Positions 39,079-47,002 of a stretch of DNA of 64,000 bases are shown here, piece after piece. The stretch covers positions 2,281,939-2,345,938 of the forward strand of contig NZ_STGQ01000001.1 in NCBI RefSeq assembly GCF_004916975.1, in the 5' to 3' direction. A program made the translations under genes and the position numbers. The notes under the pieces are model-generated. The model saw nothing but the letters and a program-made list of their open reading frames with translations, was not told the origin of the DNA and searched no databases. Source of the DNA: Paenibacillus dokdonensis (GTDB lineage Bacteria > Bacillota > Bacilli > Paenibacillales > Paenibacillaceae). Positions within the stretch are counted from its first letter, which is position 1. Each line of letters opens with the position of its first letter.

Positions 39079-40221
39079 CTATTTAAGAGCCTTCTTTAAG
39101 AGATCTGTAACCTTGCCTACAGCATCATCGGATAACATGAGCATAAAATTGTCGTACGACATCCTGGCAGACTCGGAAGAATAAGCGTACATCTTGCTTT
39201 CATAGGCTTCAATCGCTCTGTTAAGCTCGTCATAGTGGCGATCAACCGAACAAGCCAGTTCAGCGGCATCTCGCATCGCCAGATTGACTCCGTCCCCGGC
39301 AGGAGGGGCCAAATGCGCCGCGTCTCCGATCAGCGTAACACCCGGTTTACTGACCCATCGAAGCCCGATTGGCAGCGTATAAATACGTCTGGAGGTGACA
39401 GCCCCATCGGCACAACGAATATAATCTTTCAGCGGCTCCGCCCAATCGTCGAAGTAGGTCAGCAGCTGCTCTTTTGCCTTCTCGGGCCGATCAAACGATA
39501 TTCCGCTAGTATCCAGCCACTCACGGTCTGCTCTGAAAGATAAGCCAACTCTGATGTGACCATCTCCATTGAGTTGACCGCTGATGGATTTATGATCGCC
39601 AAGACTGAACATGCTGCCCCGCGAGTTAAAGGCAGCCAATTCAGGGTGCTCGGCAGTGTCGATACGGAGATCCACTCGACTAATACCCGTGTATTCCGCC
39701 ACGGCTTCCGTAAGCAAAGGGCGAATGCGCGAGAAGGCTCCGTCCGCTCCGACGACAAGATCCACGATGTCGGTATGCCCGTTGTTAAAGCGTAATTCGT
39801 GTTTGCCGTCATAGAGAGGCAGCGCTTCGACCAGTTGATAGCCGTAACGGATGCATCCGGGATCCAATGCGTTGAGCAGAAGTCCGCATAGGATGCCCCG
39901 ATCGATTTCCGGGCGGCTTCCTGGGACATCGACGTTCGCCACGTTATTTATATGGAGCTGACCGTGCTTATCGTAAAGGCGCATATCTTGACCTTCATAC
40001 CTGGCCATCGCCCGAAATGGTTTGAGTAAACCTGCTTCTTGAAGCGCGAGCTGACCGGATTCTTCATGAATGTCCAACGAGCCGCCCCGCTGCGCGTTTG
40101 TATCGTTCGTTTCGCGCTCATAAATTGTGGAACGAATACCCTTTTTTTGAAGAATGAGCGCGAGCATTAATCCGCCCGGCCCCCCGCCGATAATCGCAAT
40201 ACGTTGTTCCTTCGCTGCCAT
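39079..40221 (-). CDS. FAD-dependent monooxygenase, Tet(X)-like
   Basis: A 380-residue group-A flavin monooxygenase using NADPH and oxygen. The FAD-binding GGGPGGL loop is at about residues 12-18. Further matches to the Tet(X) layout: GGSLDIHEESGQLALQEAGL (about 46-65), the PEIDR motif (about 104), and GDAAHLAPPAGDGVN (about 297-311). Tet(X) hydroxylates tetracyclines, but relatives act on many aromatics, so tetracycline inactivation is only a hypothesis supported by the neighbouring resistance genes. The start at 40221 has AGGGAG 10 bases upstream. It runs opposite to the rest of the cluster. Confidence 0.8.
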   Translation of the reverse strand: MAAKEQRIAIIGGGPGGLMLALILQKKGIRSTIYERETNDTNAQRGGSLDIHEESGQLALQEAGLLKPFRAMARYEGQDMRLYDKHGQLHINNVANVDVPGSRPEIDRGILCGLLLNALDPGCIRYGYQLVEALPLYDGKHELRFNNGHTDIVDLVVGADGAFSRIRPLLTEAVAEYTGISRVDLRIDTAEHPELAAFNSRGSMFSLGDHKSISGQLNGDGHIRVGLSFRADREWLDTSGISFDRPEKAKEQLLTYFDDWAEPLKDYIRCADGAVTSRRIYTLPIGLRWVSKPGVTLIGDAAHLAPPAGDGVNLAMRDAAELACSVDRHYDELNRAIEAYESKMYAYSSESARMSYDNFMLMLSDDAVGKVTDLLKKALK

Positions 40222-40270
40222 ATATCTCATCTCCCTAAAATCATATTATATCGGTATCATAGCCGACTTG

Positions 40271-40381
40271 TATGAACTGAAGATGAACGAAGAAACGGAA
40301 ACATGCTCTCGGTATTTGAACGAACTCGGACCGCTTCATCGATTGCCAGAGACCCGCTTAATGATTAAGGTTATGGGATAA
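40271..40381 (+). pseudogene. Possible gene remnant between the monooxygenase and phosphotransferase genes
   Basis: A frame reading LYELKMNEETETCSRYL then NELGPLHRLPETRLMIKVMG ends in TAA at 40381. It has protein-like composition but no start with a ribosome site and no recognisable family. It may be the tail of a deleted gene. Confidence 0.25.
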
Positions 40382-40410
40382 AAATCCGTATTTTTGGAGG
40401 GAATATATTT

Positions 40411-40506
40411 ATGAATCAACGTTTTTGAATTACGAGATGCGAAAGCACCATGCCCGTAGAAGGAGATTTCTTTATGTGGAACCATGGGGAAGCCCTTATT
40501 CCGTAA
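40411..40506 (+). promoter_or_regulatory. Two very short ORFs in the leader of the phosphotransferase gene
   Basis: ATG 40411 (five residues, MNQRF, stop at 40428) has TTGGAGGG 10 bases upstream. ATG 40474 (ten residues, MWNHGEALIP, stop at 40506) has AAGGAG 8 bases upstream. Both ribosome sites are strong, and the second ORF ends 6-8 bases before a terminator hairpin. The same reading frame joins both, so a decayed longer gene is the alternative reading. Confidence 0.4.
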
Positions 40507-40512
40507 TCAAAA

Positions 40513-40545
40513 AAAAGCCTTTGGATACGATCCAAAGGCTTTTGT
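40513..40545 (+). terminator. Terminator-like hairpin ahead of the phosphotransferase gene
   Basis: A 14-bp perfect stem, AAAAGCCTTTGGAT (40513-40526) with ATCCAAAGGCTTTT (40530-40543), around a 3-base loop. It lies 135 bases upstream of the phosphotransferase start with no coding gene between, so it may act as an attenuator. Confidence 0.75.
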
Positions 40546-40677
40546 ATTAACATGATTATTTTATTCGAGACCTTATTCAACATCATAAACAATCATAAAG
40601 AAAAAGTCTATACTTTTGGGTGGATATTTTTTACTATTATGTAGCCGGCAAAACCTTAAAAAGGAGTTTTTGTACTT

Positions 40678-41658
40678 ATGGATATTTATTGTCACCTCGA
40701 TAAAGTTGATTTACAGGATTATGCTCAGAAGGTATTTGGTGCCGGTTATGTTGTGGATCATGTATCGAACATGCATGGCGGAGCGCAAAAGGTGGTCTAT
40801 AAAATCGAATTCAGCAATGGATTCTCCTGCGTTTTGTATGTATGGGATCTTACTATGAATTATTTTCAAGAAGAAATCGCTGCTGATAACATTCATGAAA
40901 AATCCTATGGAAGCGACCTTTTTGCAATGAATAGCAAATATTTAACCGAACATGGCATTCGAACGCCCGCTCTGTATGATCTGAATACGGAAAGAAACCT
41001 GTATCCTTTTGATTACGCGCTGGTTGAGTATATAGATGGGCATAAAGCTGAGGCCTATTTCCATCATTCCGATTTACGAGTTCAAGATAAGGTATTTCAA
41101 CAGCTGGGGGAAATGCTTGTTAGCATGCATACCACAGAAAGACATTTCTATGGAAAAGCGAATCAAAGTGGAATGACCTCAGGGAATTGTCATCACTTGC
41201 AAATGGAAAATGCAAAAGTTCAGTTAGCCTATGCTTCCCAACATATAGATAGCATCAGAGAACACCAAAGCAAATTACTCGATACGTTATATGAACTTGA
41301 ATCTAGAATCAAACCTAGAACACGATATGGGTTTATTCACGGGGAACTCGGGCCTGACCATGTTTTGGTTAATGACCGACTTGAACCTTATTTGATCGAT
41401 ATTGAAGGGGCAATGTTTTTTGATATTGAGCATGAACACAGTTTTTTAGAGTTTAGGTTCGGAGATTTTTATCGATATCTAAAGAACGATACGCTCGATC
41501 CTTACAGGATGTTGTTTTATCGGTATCACCACCATATTTCGTTAACCTCGGGTGGTTTGAAGCTGCTTCATAGAGGATTTCCAGATCAACAGTTTGCGAG
41601 TCAGCTGGCCGTTCATCATTCCCAATGCGCATTACGATTTATTGAAGAAGGTTTGTAA
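40678..41658 (+). CDS. APH/choline-kinase-fold phosphotransferase
   Basis: A 326-residue protein with the aminoglycoside-phosphotransferase fold. The N-lobe strands include GGAQKVVYKIEF (about 34-45). The catalytic loop, normally H-G-D-x-x-x-x-N, reads HGELGPDHVLV (His221), with Glu in place of the catalytic Asp and His in the Asn position. The metal-binding segment LIDIEGAMFFDIE replaces the usual ID-x-[DE]. This HGELGP variant recurs in Bacillales proteins of this family, so it is a real subfamily rather than damage. The substrate could be an antibiotic or a metabolite. The leader structure and neighbours favour an antibiotic. Confidence 0.75.
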   Translation: MDIYCHLDKVDLQDYAQKVFGAGYVVDHVSNMHGGAQKVVYKIEFSNGFSCVLYVWDLTMNYFQEEIAADNIHEKSYGSDLFAMNSKYLTEHGIRTPALYDLNTERNLYPFDYALVEYIDGHKAEAYFHHSDLRVQDKVFQQLGEMLVSMHTTERHFYGKANQSGMTSGNCHHLQMENAKVQLAYASQHIDSIREHQSKLLDTLYELESRIKPRTRYGFIHGELGPDHVLVNDRLEPYLIDIEGAMFFDIEHEHSFLEFRFGDFYRYLKNDTLDPYRMLFYRYHHHISLTSGGLKLLHRGFPDQQFASQLAVHHSQCALRFIEEGL

Positions 41659-41686
41659 GTGAAATGATCGTTATTATCGTTGTATG

Positions 41687-41710
41687 GCCGCGTAAATCGC
41701 GGCTTTTTTT
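41687..41710 (+). terminator. Terminator after the phosphotransferase gene
   Basis: GCCGCG (41687-41692) pairs with CGCGGC (41698-41703), 5-base loop, followed by seven T. Confidence 0.88.
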
Positions 41711-41794
41711 CACTGTATAAGGGGACAGCCTCGGGCTTTTACTTGACCGTGTGACTGCTCCAAAAAAGACAGCTTGGGGTTTAACCGGGACTGC

Positions 41795-42757
41795 TTATGG
41801 GAAATATAAGCTTAATCTGTCTTGCAAACATTCCTGGACTTCTGCCGGCATCTCCCTGACCTTGATATCCCCACCCAGGAAAAGCAGCCAATTGGTTATT
41901 TCGGTCATTTCTTCGGAGGTATTGACATTGATAAAAGTCTTTAAAATGGCAGTAGTTTGGTAAGGATTCGTATAGGATATGGATACTTTTAAAGGATGAT
42001 ATTTTCTGAACTGGGCAATCGCCCTTGGACCAAGTTCAAGAACAAGATTGATGACTTCTTCCTGTTTTCGCAGTTGTTCTAAGATCTTTTTCTTGCTTAC
42101 TCTTATTTTTTCAGTGTAAGGCTCTACTTGGGTGAGATCATCGACAGGAAATATCCTTCTTTTTTCTTCCTTCAAATCAAAGCCTTCGATCAACCAGACG
42201 CTTTTTTCGCGATAAAGATGCAGGAGATATAGGGGATAAGACTTTAATTCCTTCACTTCTTCGGTGGAAACCAATACATAGCTGTCTAACAGAATGATTT
42301 GAATGAGTTTCTCCAACATCGGATGGGGAAGGTCCGACAAGTCGAGCAGATCGGGATTACTCGGGTTAGTCCCTTCAAAGAGCAACATTTGATTCAACAG
42401 AACCAGGTCATCTTGCTGGTTTTCCGAGATAAGCCCCAGCAATTTCTCAGCTAACGACTGGCGACTCTTCAGATAAGGGAGCTGTTGATTTCTTGTGGCC
42501 ATAAAGGCAATAAACAGAGCTTTTATCTCGTTATCGGTAAAGCGTACCGTGGGCAGGATCGAGTTGTTCATGACAAAATAACCACCATCCCTGCCAACTT
42601 CAGCAACGAGCGGCATCCCCATGGCTTCGATTTCACGGATATCTCGAATAGCCGTCGAACGAGAAATATTGAACTCCCGCATGATTTCAGAAATAGTAAA
42701 GTGGGCGCGGTTGTTGATATAGCGCATAATGATATTAATCCGTTCAACTTTTTTCAT
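41795..42757 (-). CDS. YafY-type HTH/WYL transcriptional regulator
   Basis: A 320-residue regulator. The N-terminal winged HTH (about 1-60) reads FTISEIMREFNISRSTAIRD. The WYL domain (about 150-230) holds the PLYLLHLYREKSVWLIEGFD segment, followed by a C-terminal WCX-like part. WYL proteins sense small ligands or nucleic acids. It is divergent from a GyrI-like effector-binding protein, whose promoter it probably controls. GGGGGC-type ribosome site before the ATG. Confidence 0.87.
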   Translation of the reverse strand: MKKVERINIIMRYINNRAHFTISEIMREFNISRSTAIRDIREIEAMGMPLVAEVGRDGGYFVMNNSILPTVRFTDNEIKALFIAFMATRNQQLPYLKSRQSLAEKLLGLISENQQDDLVLLNQMLLFEGTNPSNPDLLDLSDLPHPMLEKLIQIILLDSYVLVSTEEVKELKSYPLYLLHLYREKSVWLIEGFDLKEEKRRIFPVDDLTQVEPYTEKIRVSKKKILEQLRKQEEVINLVLELGPRAIAQFRKYHPLKVSISYTNPYQTTAILKTFINVNTSEEMTEITNWLLFLGGDIKVREMPAEVQECLQDRLSLYFP

Positions 42758-42784
42758 GCGAGCCCCCTAAACAGTATCACCTTT

Positions 42785-42812
42785 TGACATGGTTTAAGGT
42801 TATTATAAACCT
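42785..42812. promoter_or_regulatory. Promoter element and small dyad between the WYL and GyrI-like genes
   Basis: TTGACA (42784-42789) is followed by GGTTTA (42791-42796) and TAAACC (42806-42811), an inverted repeat with a 9-base spacer. The nested dyad AGGTT-attata-AACCT (42797-42812) overlaps it. The place fits an operator for the divergent WYL regulator. Confidence 0.4.
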
Positions 42813-42866
42813 ATCAAGTGAAAAGACAAATCATTTGATTAATTTAAAAAAAGGAAGGTTTTGAAT

Positions 42867-43346
42867 ATGACATCATATACATTGGAAGAAAAGGACAGCT
42901 TTATCGTTTTAGGAATTGGAACGGAGCTCAAGAGCCATTACACAGATTTTGTCGGCATTAACAAAGAAAAGGCAGAATTTTGGTCGGCCGTCGAAGAAGA
43001 TGGGACGCTGGACAAGTTAAAATCCGTCGCTACGAATGACTATATTTTTGCCGTGAACGAAGCAGTGAATAATAAGATGATGTATTATGCTGGCGTCATG
43101 ACAGAGGCATCGGTGCCTGAAGCAACGAGAATGATCCAATTTCCTAAGGGGGAATACATCGTTGTTAAAGGAGAAGCGAATTCGTCTGAGGAGCTCAGCA
43201 ATCAACTTGCCGGCATTGCCTTTGGCCAGGTCTTGCCGGAAGTAAATGAAGTTGCCTATGTCGGCGGGCCGAATACATCGGTTGAGATGGGGCAGCGAGA
43301 CGACGTTGTATTTGGCGAAATGTGGATTCCTGTTGTTAGGAAATAA
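42867..43346 (+). CDS. GyrI-like/AraC effector-binding domain protein
   Basis: A 159-residue stand-alone GyrI-like domain (BmrR-type ligand-binding fold: two beta-alpha-beta-beta units). Typical elements are FIVLGIGTEL at the start, the YYAGVMTE strand (about residue 72), and a FPKGEYIVVKGEA strand (about 92) that lines the ligand cleft. Stand-alone members bind cationic or aromatic drugs and some hydrolyse them. ATG 42867 is preferred because AAGGAAGG lies 8 bases away. It is divergent from the WYL regulator and followed by a repeat array. Confidence 0.8.
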   Translation: MTSYTLEEKDSFIVLGIGTELKSHYTDFVGINKEKAEFWSAVEEDGTLDKLKSVATNDYIFAVNEAVNNKMMYYAGVMTEASVPEATRMIQFPKGEYIVVKGEANSSEELSNQLAGIAFGQVLPEVNEVAYVGGPNTSVEMGQRDDVVFGEMWIPVVRK

Positions 43347-43357
43347 CGAGATAAATG

Positions 43358-43608
43358 AATGCTTCCGATGCGAGTTTTGCTCGAAGCCGGTTCTATGATG
43401 CAAAGCTCGCAAAACTAAGCCAATGCTTCCGATGCGAGTTTTGCTCGAAGCCGGTTCTATGATGCAAAGCTCGCAAAACTAAGCCAGTGCTTCCGATGCG
43501 AGTTCTGCTCGAAGACAGTTCTATAATGCAAAGCTCGCAAAACTAAGCCAATGCTTCCGATGCGAGTTTTGCTCGAAGCCAGTTCTATAATGCAAAGCTC
43601 GCAAAACT
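43358..43608 (+). repeat. Four tandem 64-bp hairpin repeats
   Basis: Four head-to-tail copies begin at 43358, 43422, 43486 and 43550, with an exact period of 64 bp. Each contains TGCGAGTTTTGC and GCAAAGCTCGCA, a 12-bp stem with one G-T pair around about 20 bases, so each copy folds into a hairpin. Copies differ at a handful of positions (for example GAAGCCGG versus GAAGACAG). The array fills the space between two same-strand genes, and its last copy ends just before the AGGAGG of the second. Confidence 0.95.
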
Positions 43609-43624
43609 TTTAGGAGGAATCGAA

Positions 43625-44089
43625 ATGTCATATATCGTTGACTTTAAAAATGTGTCTACGGTTGGAGTGGAATCTTCGCCTGTAGCCGAAACGCTTGCTG
43701 GGTTGCGCGCGAATGAAGCGCGTTACTTTATGAACAAATACAAGCATGAGTTTACGGTCGTACCCGCCAGCGAAAGTCAGGATACCCTTGATTATGTGAA
43801 TCGAATTTTGAAAGAGGAACGTGATATCGAGTTTGCGGCCAAGCCTTTGGAAACATCCCGTTTTCAAGTGGAAAACATCCGTTTTGCCTATGTTTTTTAT
43901 GAAGATGGTCTTGGACTCAATGTCATGTATACGGTTGATGACCCGAAGAAGCGGGCTGTTGGTTTTAAGCTTTCAGAGGGAATGGAGGTACCGGAGGAGT
44001 TAGAAGGGAAGTTTAAGTTTGCCAGGCAGAAGTCTAAATTGGCTGGAACCATCCGGGGATCATTTTTTGTCATTAAAGGTGAATATTAA
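43625..44089 (+). CDS. Conserved hypothetical protein, 154 residues
   Basis: Not recognised as a named family. The protein has no signal peptide or membrane segment and alternates strands and helices (YIVDFKNVSTVGVESSPVAE; FVIKGEY at the end), with a predicted alpha/beta fold of similar size to the GyrI-like neighbour. The last of the four hairpin repeats lies immediately before its AGGAGG ribosome site, so its translation or transcript stability may depend on that structure. Confidence 0.65.
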   Translation: MSYIVDFKNVSTVGVESSPVAETLAGLRANEARYFMNKYKHEFTVVPASESQDTLDYVNRILKEERDIEFAAKPLETSRFQVENIRFAYVFYEDGLGLNVMYTVDDPKKRAVGFKLSEGMEVPEELEGKFKFARQKSKLAGTIRGSFFVIKGEY

Positions 44090-44119
44090 AGGTTTACTTT
44101 CATTATCCATAAAGGAAAA

Positions 44120-44150
44120 AAAGAGCAGCGAAACGTCGCAGCTCTTTTTT
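44120..44150 (+). terminator. Terminator after the hypothetical gene
   Basis: AAAGAGCAGCG pairs with CGCAGCTCTTT with one mismatch, followed by a run of seven T. Confidence 0.8.
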
Positions 44151-44222
44151 TGTTGTTATTTCATGATTTGAGGGACACGAAAGGTCTTGCCAATAACCCA
44201 TGGCAGCTATGCGTTTCATAAA

Positions 44223-44504
44223 CTAATCGAACAAGTCTCCGAACATATCCATGACACTTTTTTTCTTTTTCTTGTGAGGCGAATGGCCTTGATCAGGGTA
44301 CTGCTGTTGAGGTGGATAATACTGCCCTGAAGGCTGGTCTTCCTTCTTTGCTCCATATTTACTGGGGGAATCCCCGTAGTACCATTCATTGTAATCCTGG
44401 CGAACATCCCTGACGTCTTGCATCAGCTTGTCCAGCTCACCCCGATCGAGCCATACCCCTTTGCATGAGGGGCAAATGTCGATAAGAAAACAGTAATACG
44501 GCAC
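44223..44504 (-). pseudogene. TFIIB-type zinc-ribbon protein with damaged N-terminus
   Basis: The frame encodes 93 residues containing CPSCKGVWLDRGELDKLM, the second half of a zf-TFIIB domain, then a Tyr/Gln/Pro-rich linker and a basic tail KKKKKSVMDMFGDLFD, as in intact Paenibacillus homologues. The first C-P-x-C pair, expected about 25 residues upstream, is present only in another frame (a CCAGTGTGC stretch near 44514), so a small deletion or frameshift seems to have removed half of the zinc site. The only available start is a GTG without a ribosome site. Confidence 0.6.
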
Positions 44505-44710
44505 AAATGCACACTGGGTTTCCTTTTTTTAGCACCCTCACCGGTTGGCATTCCCTTGGCCGGCCGTAGCTGCTATACTTGCGCTGTTTACACTGGCCTT
44601 AACCTGGATGGCGGCGATGCCGGTCTCCCAAACCGGTGGATGGCGCAGGCGCTTTTAAAGGCTCTCCGATGGCAGAATAAGATAGGAGGGCCTTAGAGAT
44701 GCTTTATTAA
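44505..44710. other. Short intergenic region, probably decayed sequence
   Basis: GC-richer than its surroundings, with no ORF behind a ribosome site. It probably contains the eroded 5' end of the zinc-ribbon gene and remnants of a neighbour. Confidence 0.35.
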
Positions 44711-45289
44711 TCAGTAATTCAAAAGGCGTCCGTTGTCATCCCAATTGCCATACAATTTATTTTGCCTGGTGTTTGTTATAAACTTATCTAATCTTTTCTT
44801 AAATAACTCTGGTTGATTTATATTGCTTTGTATTGTGTCGATTCGAATTCTTTTATAAAGATCTGGAAATCGAACGAAATTCTGATATACATCTGATTCT
44901 TCTTTCAGCCTCAGCTCAATAATAGGATCAATTTTAAATGACTCGTAACTCAGGTCAGGGAGCACTTTTCTACCTGCTTCTGTCATTAATCCCAATTTTT
45001 CAAGACGACGGGCCCGTTCTTTATTTAATTCAGTCCATGAACTTTTTTTGGATCTAGGAGACAGCCTTTGGGCTAGCTCGGTCTCTGAAATTTTCTTTTT
45101 TATTCCATCAATCCAACCAAAACATAAGGCTTCTTCGACAGCGTCCAGATATAGCAACGTACCTGGTGTCAACTTCATACTCACGACAACCCAACAAGAT
45201 TTTTCAGTCTCATAATGTTCCCGGAACCAATACCTCAATTCGCTGTTCGACTTTGCTGGAAACAGTTCGTTGATTTCCATGAATGTCAC
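44711..45289 (-). CDS. YdeI/OmpD-associated family protein
   Basis: A 192-residue protein with the hallmark of the family: SELRYWFREHYETEKSCWVV at the start, then LYLDAVEEALCFGWIDGIKK (about 46-65), SPRSKKSSWTELNKERARRL (about 77-96), and a Pro/Arg-rich helical C-terminus. Family members were linked to bacteriocin or polymyxin tolerance in enterobacteria, but the mechanism is unknown. The start is probably GTG 45289 behind AAGGAGAATGA. Confidence 0.82.
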   Translation of the reverse strand: MTFMEINELFPAKSNSELRYWFREHYETEKSCWVVVSMKLTPGTLLYLDAVEEALCFGWIDGIKKKISETELAQRLSPRSKKSSWTELNKERARRLEKLGLMTEAGRKVLPDLSYESFKIDPIIELRLKEESDVYQNFVRFPDLYKRIRIDTIQSNINQPELFKKRLDKFITNTRQNKLYGNWDDNGRLLNY

Positions 45290-45425
45290 TCATTCTCCTT
45301 TCTGTTTTGGCTACAAACGAGAACAAGTGGCAACGCTAAATGTCCGTTGCCACTTGTCCCTTATTCATATGGCCTGCAGCTTTAATTACCTAAAACGAAA
45401 AGCCGCTCCTTGGAATCAATTACTA

Positions 45426-45887
45426 CTATTGGTTTGAAACTAAACGATCAAGGAACTTCTCAGCGTCACGATTAAACTTCCATACAATACCGAATTTATC
45501 AACCAACATGCCGAAGCAGGAAGACCAAGGCATTTCTGATAACGGCATGATAACATAGCCACCTGCAGACAAATTTGAGAAATAATTCTCCAATGTCTGT
45601 TTATCATCAATAACGATACTAATCAGTATATTGTTGCCTTTAACCAACTCACCCGTTACCTTCTTCATTGAAGGGAGAATATCCGACATCATTATTTTGC
45701 CACCAGCAAATTCTAACGAGGACTCCATAACCATATTCAACTCATTTTCTGACAAAGGGTAGTTTGGATCTTGTGGAAAATCCTTGAATTTCACTTTTTT
45801 GACCTTACTTGAACTCAGAGCTTCTGAATAAAAATCAATGACCTGCTCTGTATTCCCATCAAAGTTTAAATATGCAATAACTGACAT
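45426..45887 (-). CDS. VOC-superfamily protein, PhnB-like
   Basis: A 153-residue glyoxalase/bleomycin-resistance-fold protein of the PhnB (3-demethylubiquinone methyltransferase-like) type. It shows YLNFDGNTEQVIDFYSEAL at the start, MSDILPSMKKV in the middle, and a W-S-S-C-F-G-M-L-V-D-K-F-G-I-V-W-K-F end typical of the group. Function unknown; members bind small ligands and metals. It is divergent from a WYL regulator, with a perfect 18-bp palindrome between. Confidence 0.85.
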   Translation of the reverse strand: MSVIAYLNFDGNTEQVIDFYSEALSSSKVKKVKFKDFPQDPNYPLSENELNMVMESSLEFAGGKIMMSDILPSMKKVTGELVKGNNILISIVIDDKQTLENYFSNLSAGGYVIMPLSEMPWSSCFGMLVDKFGIVWKFNRDAEKFLDRLVSNQ

Positions 45888-45920
45888 GAAAAAACCTCCT
45901 TCTTGTAATACATGAAGTAT

Positions 45921-45963
45921 AAGCTATAATAGGTGACAGCTATATTGTCACCTATTATAGCTT
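45921..45963. promoter_or_regulatory. Perfect 18-bp inverted repeat, likely operator of the WYL regulator
   Basis: AAGCTATAATAGGTGACA (45921-45938) is exactly complementary to TGTCACCTATTATAGCTT (45946-45963) with a 7-base spacer. Each arm contains a TATAAT/ATTATA -10-like hexamer, so it could cover both divergent promoters. It lies 33 bases from the VOC start and 46 bases from the regulator start. Confidence 0.8.
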
Positions 45964-46009
45964 TGTAAAATTTATTTTTTACCTAAGAGGAAAAGCCGGG
46001 AGAGATAAT

Positions 46010-46921
46010 ATGGAGAAAATCGAGAGATTAATATCTATCGTAATGATCTTACTGCAAAAGAATGTGGTTTCAACAACCGAGTTCTCACAATTATTTAATG
46101 TGTCTAAAAGAACGATTCTACGTGATATGGAAACTCTCAGTCTTACAAATATACCTATTTATTCTATCAATGGAGTTTACGGCGGCTATGGGATTATGGA
46201 TGAATACAAATTAGACAAACGACTTTTAAGCAGTAAAGACATAGAAAATATCTTAACGGCACTGGGCGGATTGGGACAAATTCTATTTAGTGATGAAGTA
46301 GAACTAACTCTTAAAAAAATTGAATCGATGATAGAATCAGCATCCAGGAAAGGCTCAATTCACCTGTCATTTTATGATTGGGATGGTCGCACTGAGATTG
46401 TTCAAATCTTAAAGACATGTCAGGAAGCAATCGTGCAAGGAAGGTTACTTACCTTTGATTATATAGATCAAAGCGGACTGAAGACGAATAGAATGGTCGA
46501 GCCATACCAGCTTCATTTTAGTGAAATGAGTTGGTATTTGAAGGGGTTTTGCTTAAATCGAATGGGATATCGAACTTTTAAATTGTCCAGAACGGATAAT
46601 CTTAATATCGATACCAAAACATTTGTTCCTAGAGATTTTTTGACTGAACATAAAGCTGAACAACATTATCAACCGAAATTAATTACAATTAAAGCATTGA
46701 TCTCACACAGCATAAAAGATCACTTTATTGAAAGATACGGTCAAAAAAGGATTGAAGCCTATAATTCTGAATTTCTAATAGCTACAATAGATGTACCGCA
46801 AAACAATATCGGATTCCAGTTTCTAGCAGGTTTTGGAGCGAATTTAGTAATCATAGAGCCTAAAACGTATGTTGAAGATTTTCGAGAGTTTCTAAATGTC
46901 ATGATAAAGAAATATACCTAA
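46010..46921 (+). CDS. YafY-type HTH/WYL transcriptional regulator
   Basis: A 303-residue regulator with an N-terminal winged HTH (STTEFSQLFNVSKRTILRDM, about 22-41) and a WYL domain (about 135-205; LTFDYIDQSGLKTNRMVEPY then WYLKGFCLNRMGYRTFKLSR). The C-terminal WCX-like part follows. GGGAGAG lies before the ATG. It is divergent from the PhnB-like gene and probably acts at the intervening palindrome on both genes. Confidence 0.88.
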   Translation: MEKIERLISIVMILLQKNVVSTTEFSQLFNVSKRTILRDMETLSLTNIPIYSINGVYGGYGIMDEYKLDKRLLSSKDIENILTALGGLGQILFSDEVELTLKKIESMIESASRKGSIHLSFYDWDGRTEIVQILKTCQEAIVQGRLLTFDYIDQSGLKTNRMVEPYQLHFSEMSWYLKGFCLNRMGYRTFKLSRTDNLNIDTKTFVPRDFLTEHKAEQHYQPKLITIKALISHSIKDHFIERYGQKRIEAYNSEFLIATIDVPQNNIGFQFLAGFGANLVIIEPKTYVEDFREFLNVMIKKYT

Positions 46922-46974
46922 AGAACCCCAGAATTCCGCAGGTACAGGTCAAATTGTAAAGCTACATACCTCAC

Positions 46975-47002
46975 AAGGCCATCATTATGAAGGCCTTTTT
47001 AT
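46975..47002 (+). terminator. Terminator after the WYL regulator
   Basis: AAGGCC (46975-46980) pairs with GGCCTT (46992-46997), 11-base loop, followed by TTT. Confidence 0.7.

Noticed and set aside
43358..43608. Possible CRISPR array
   Set aside because: The 64-bp period consists of repeat throughout, with no unique spacers, and there are no cas genes nearby.
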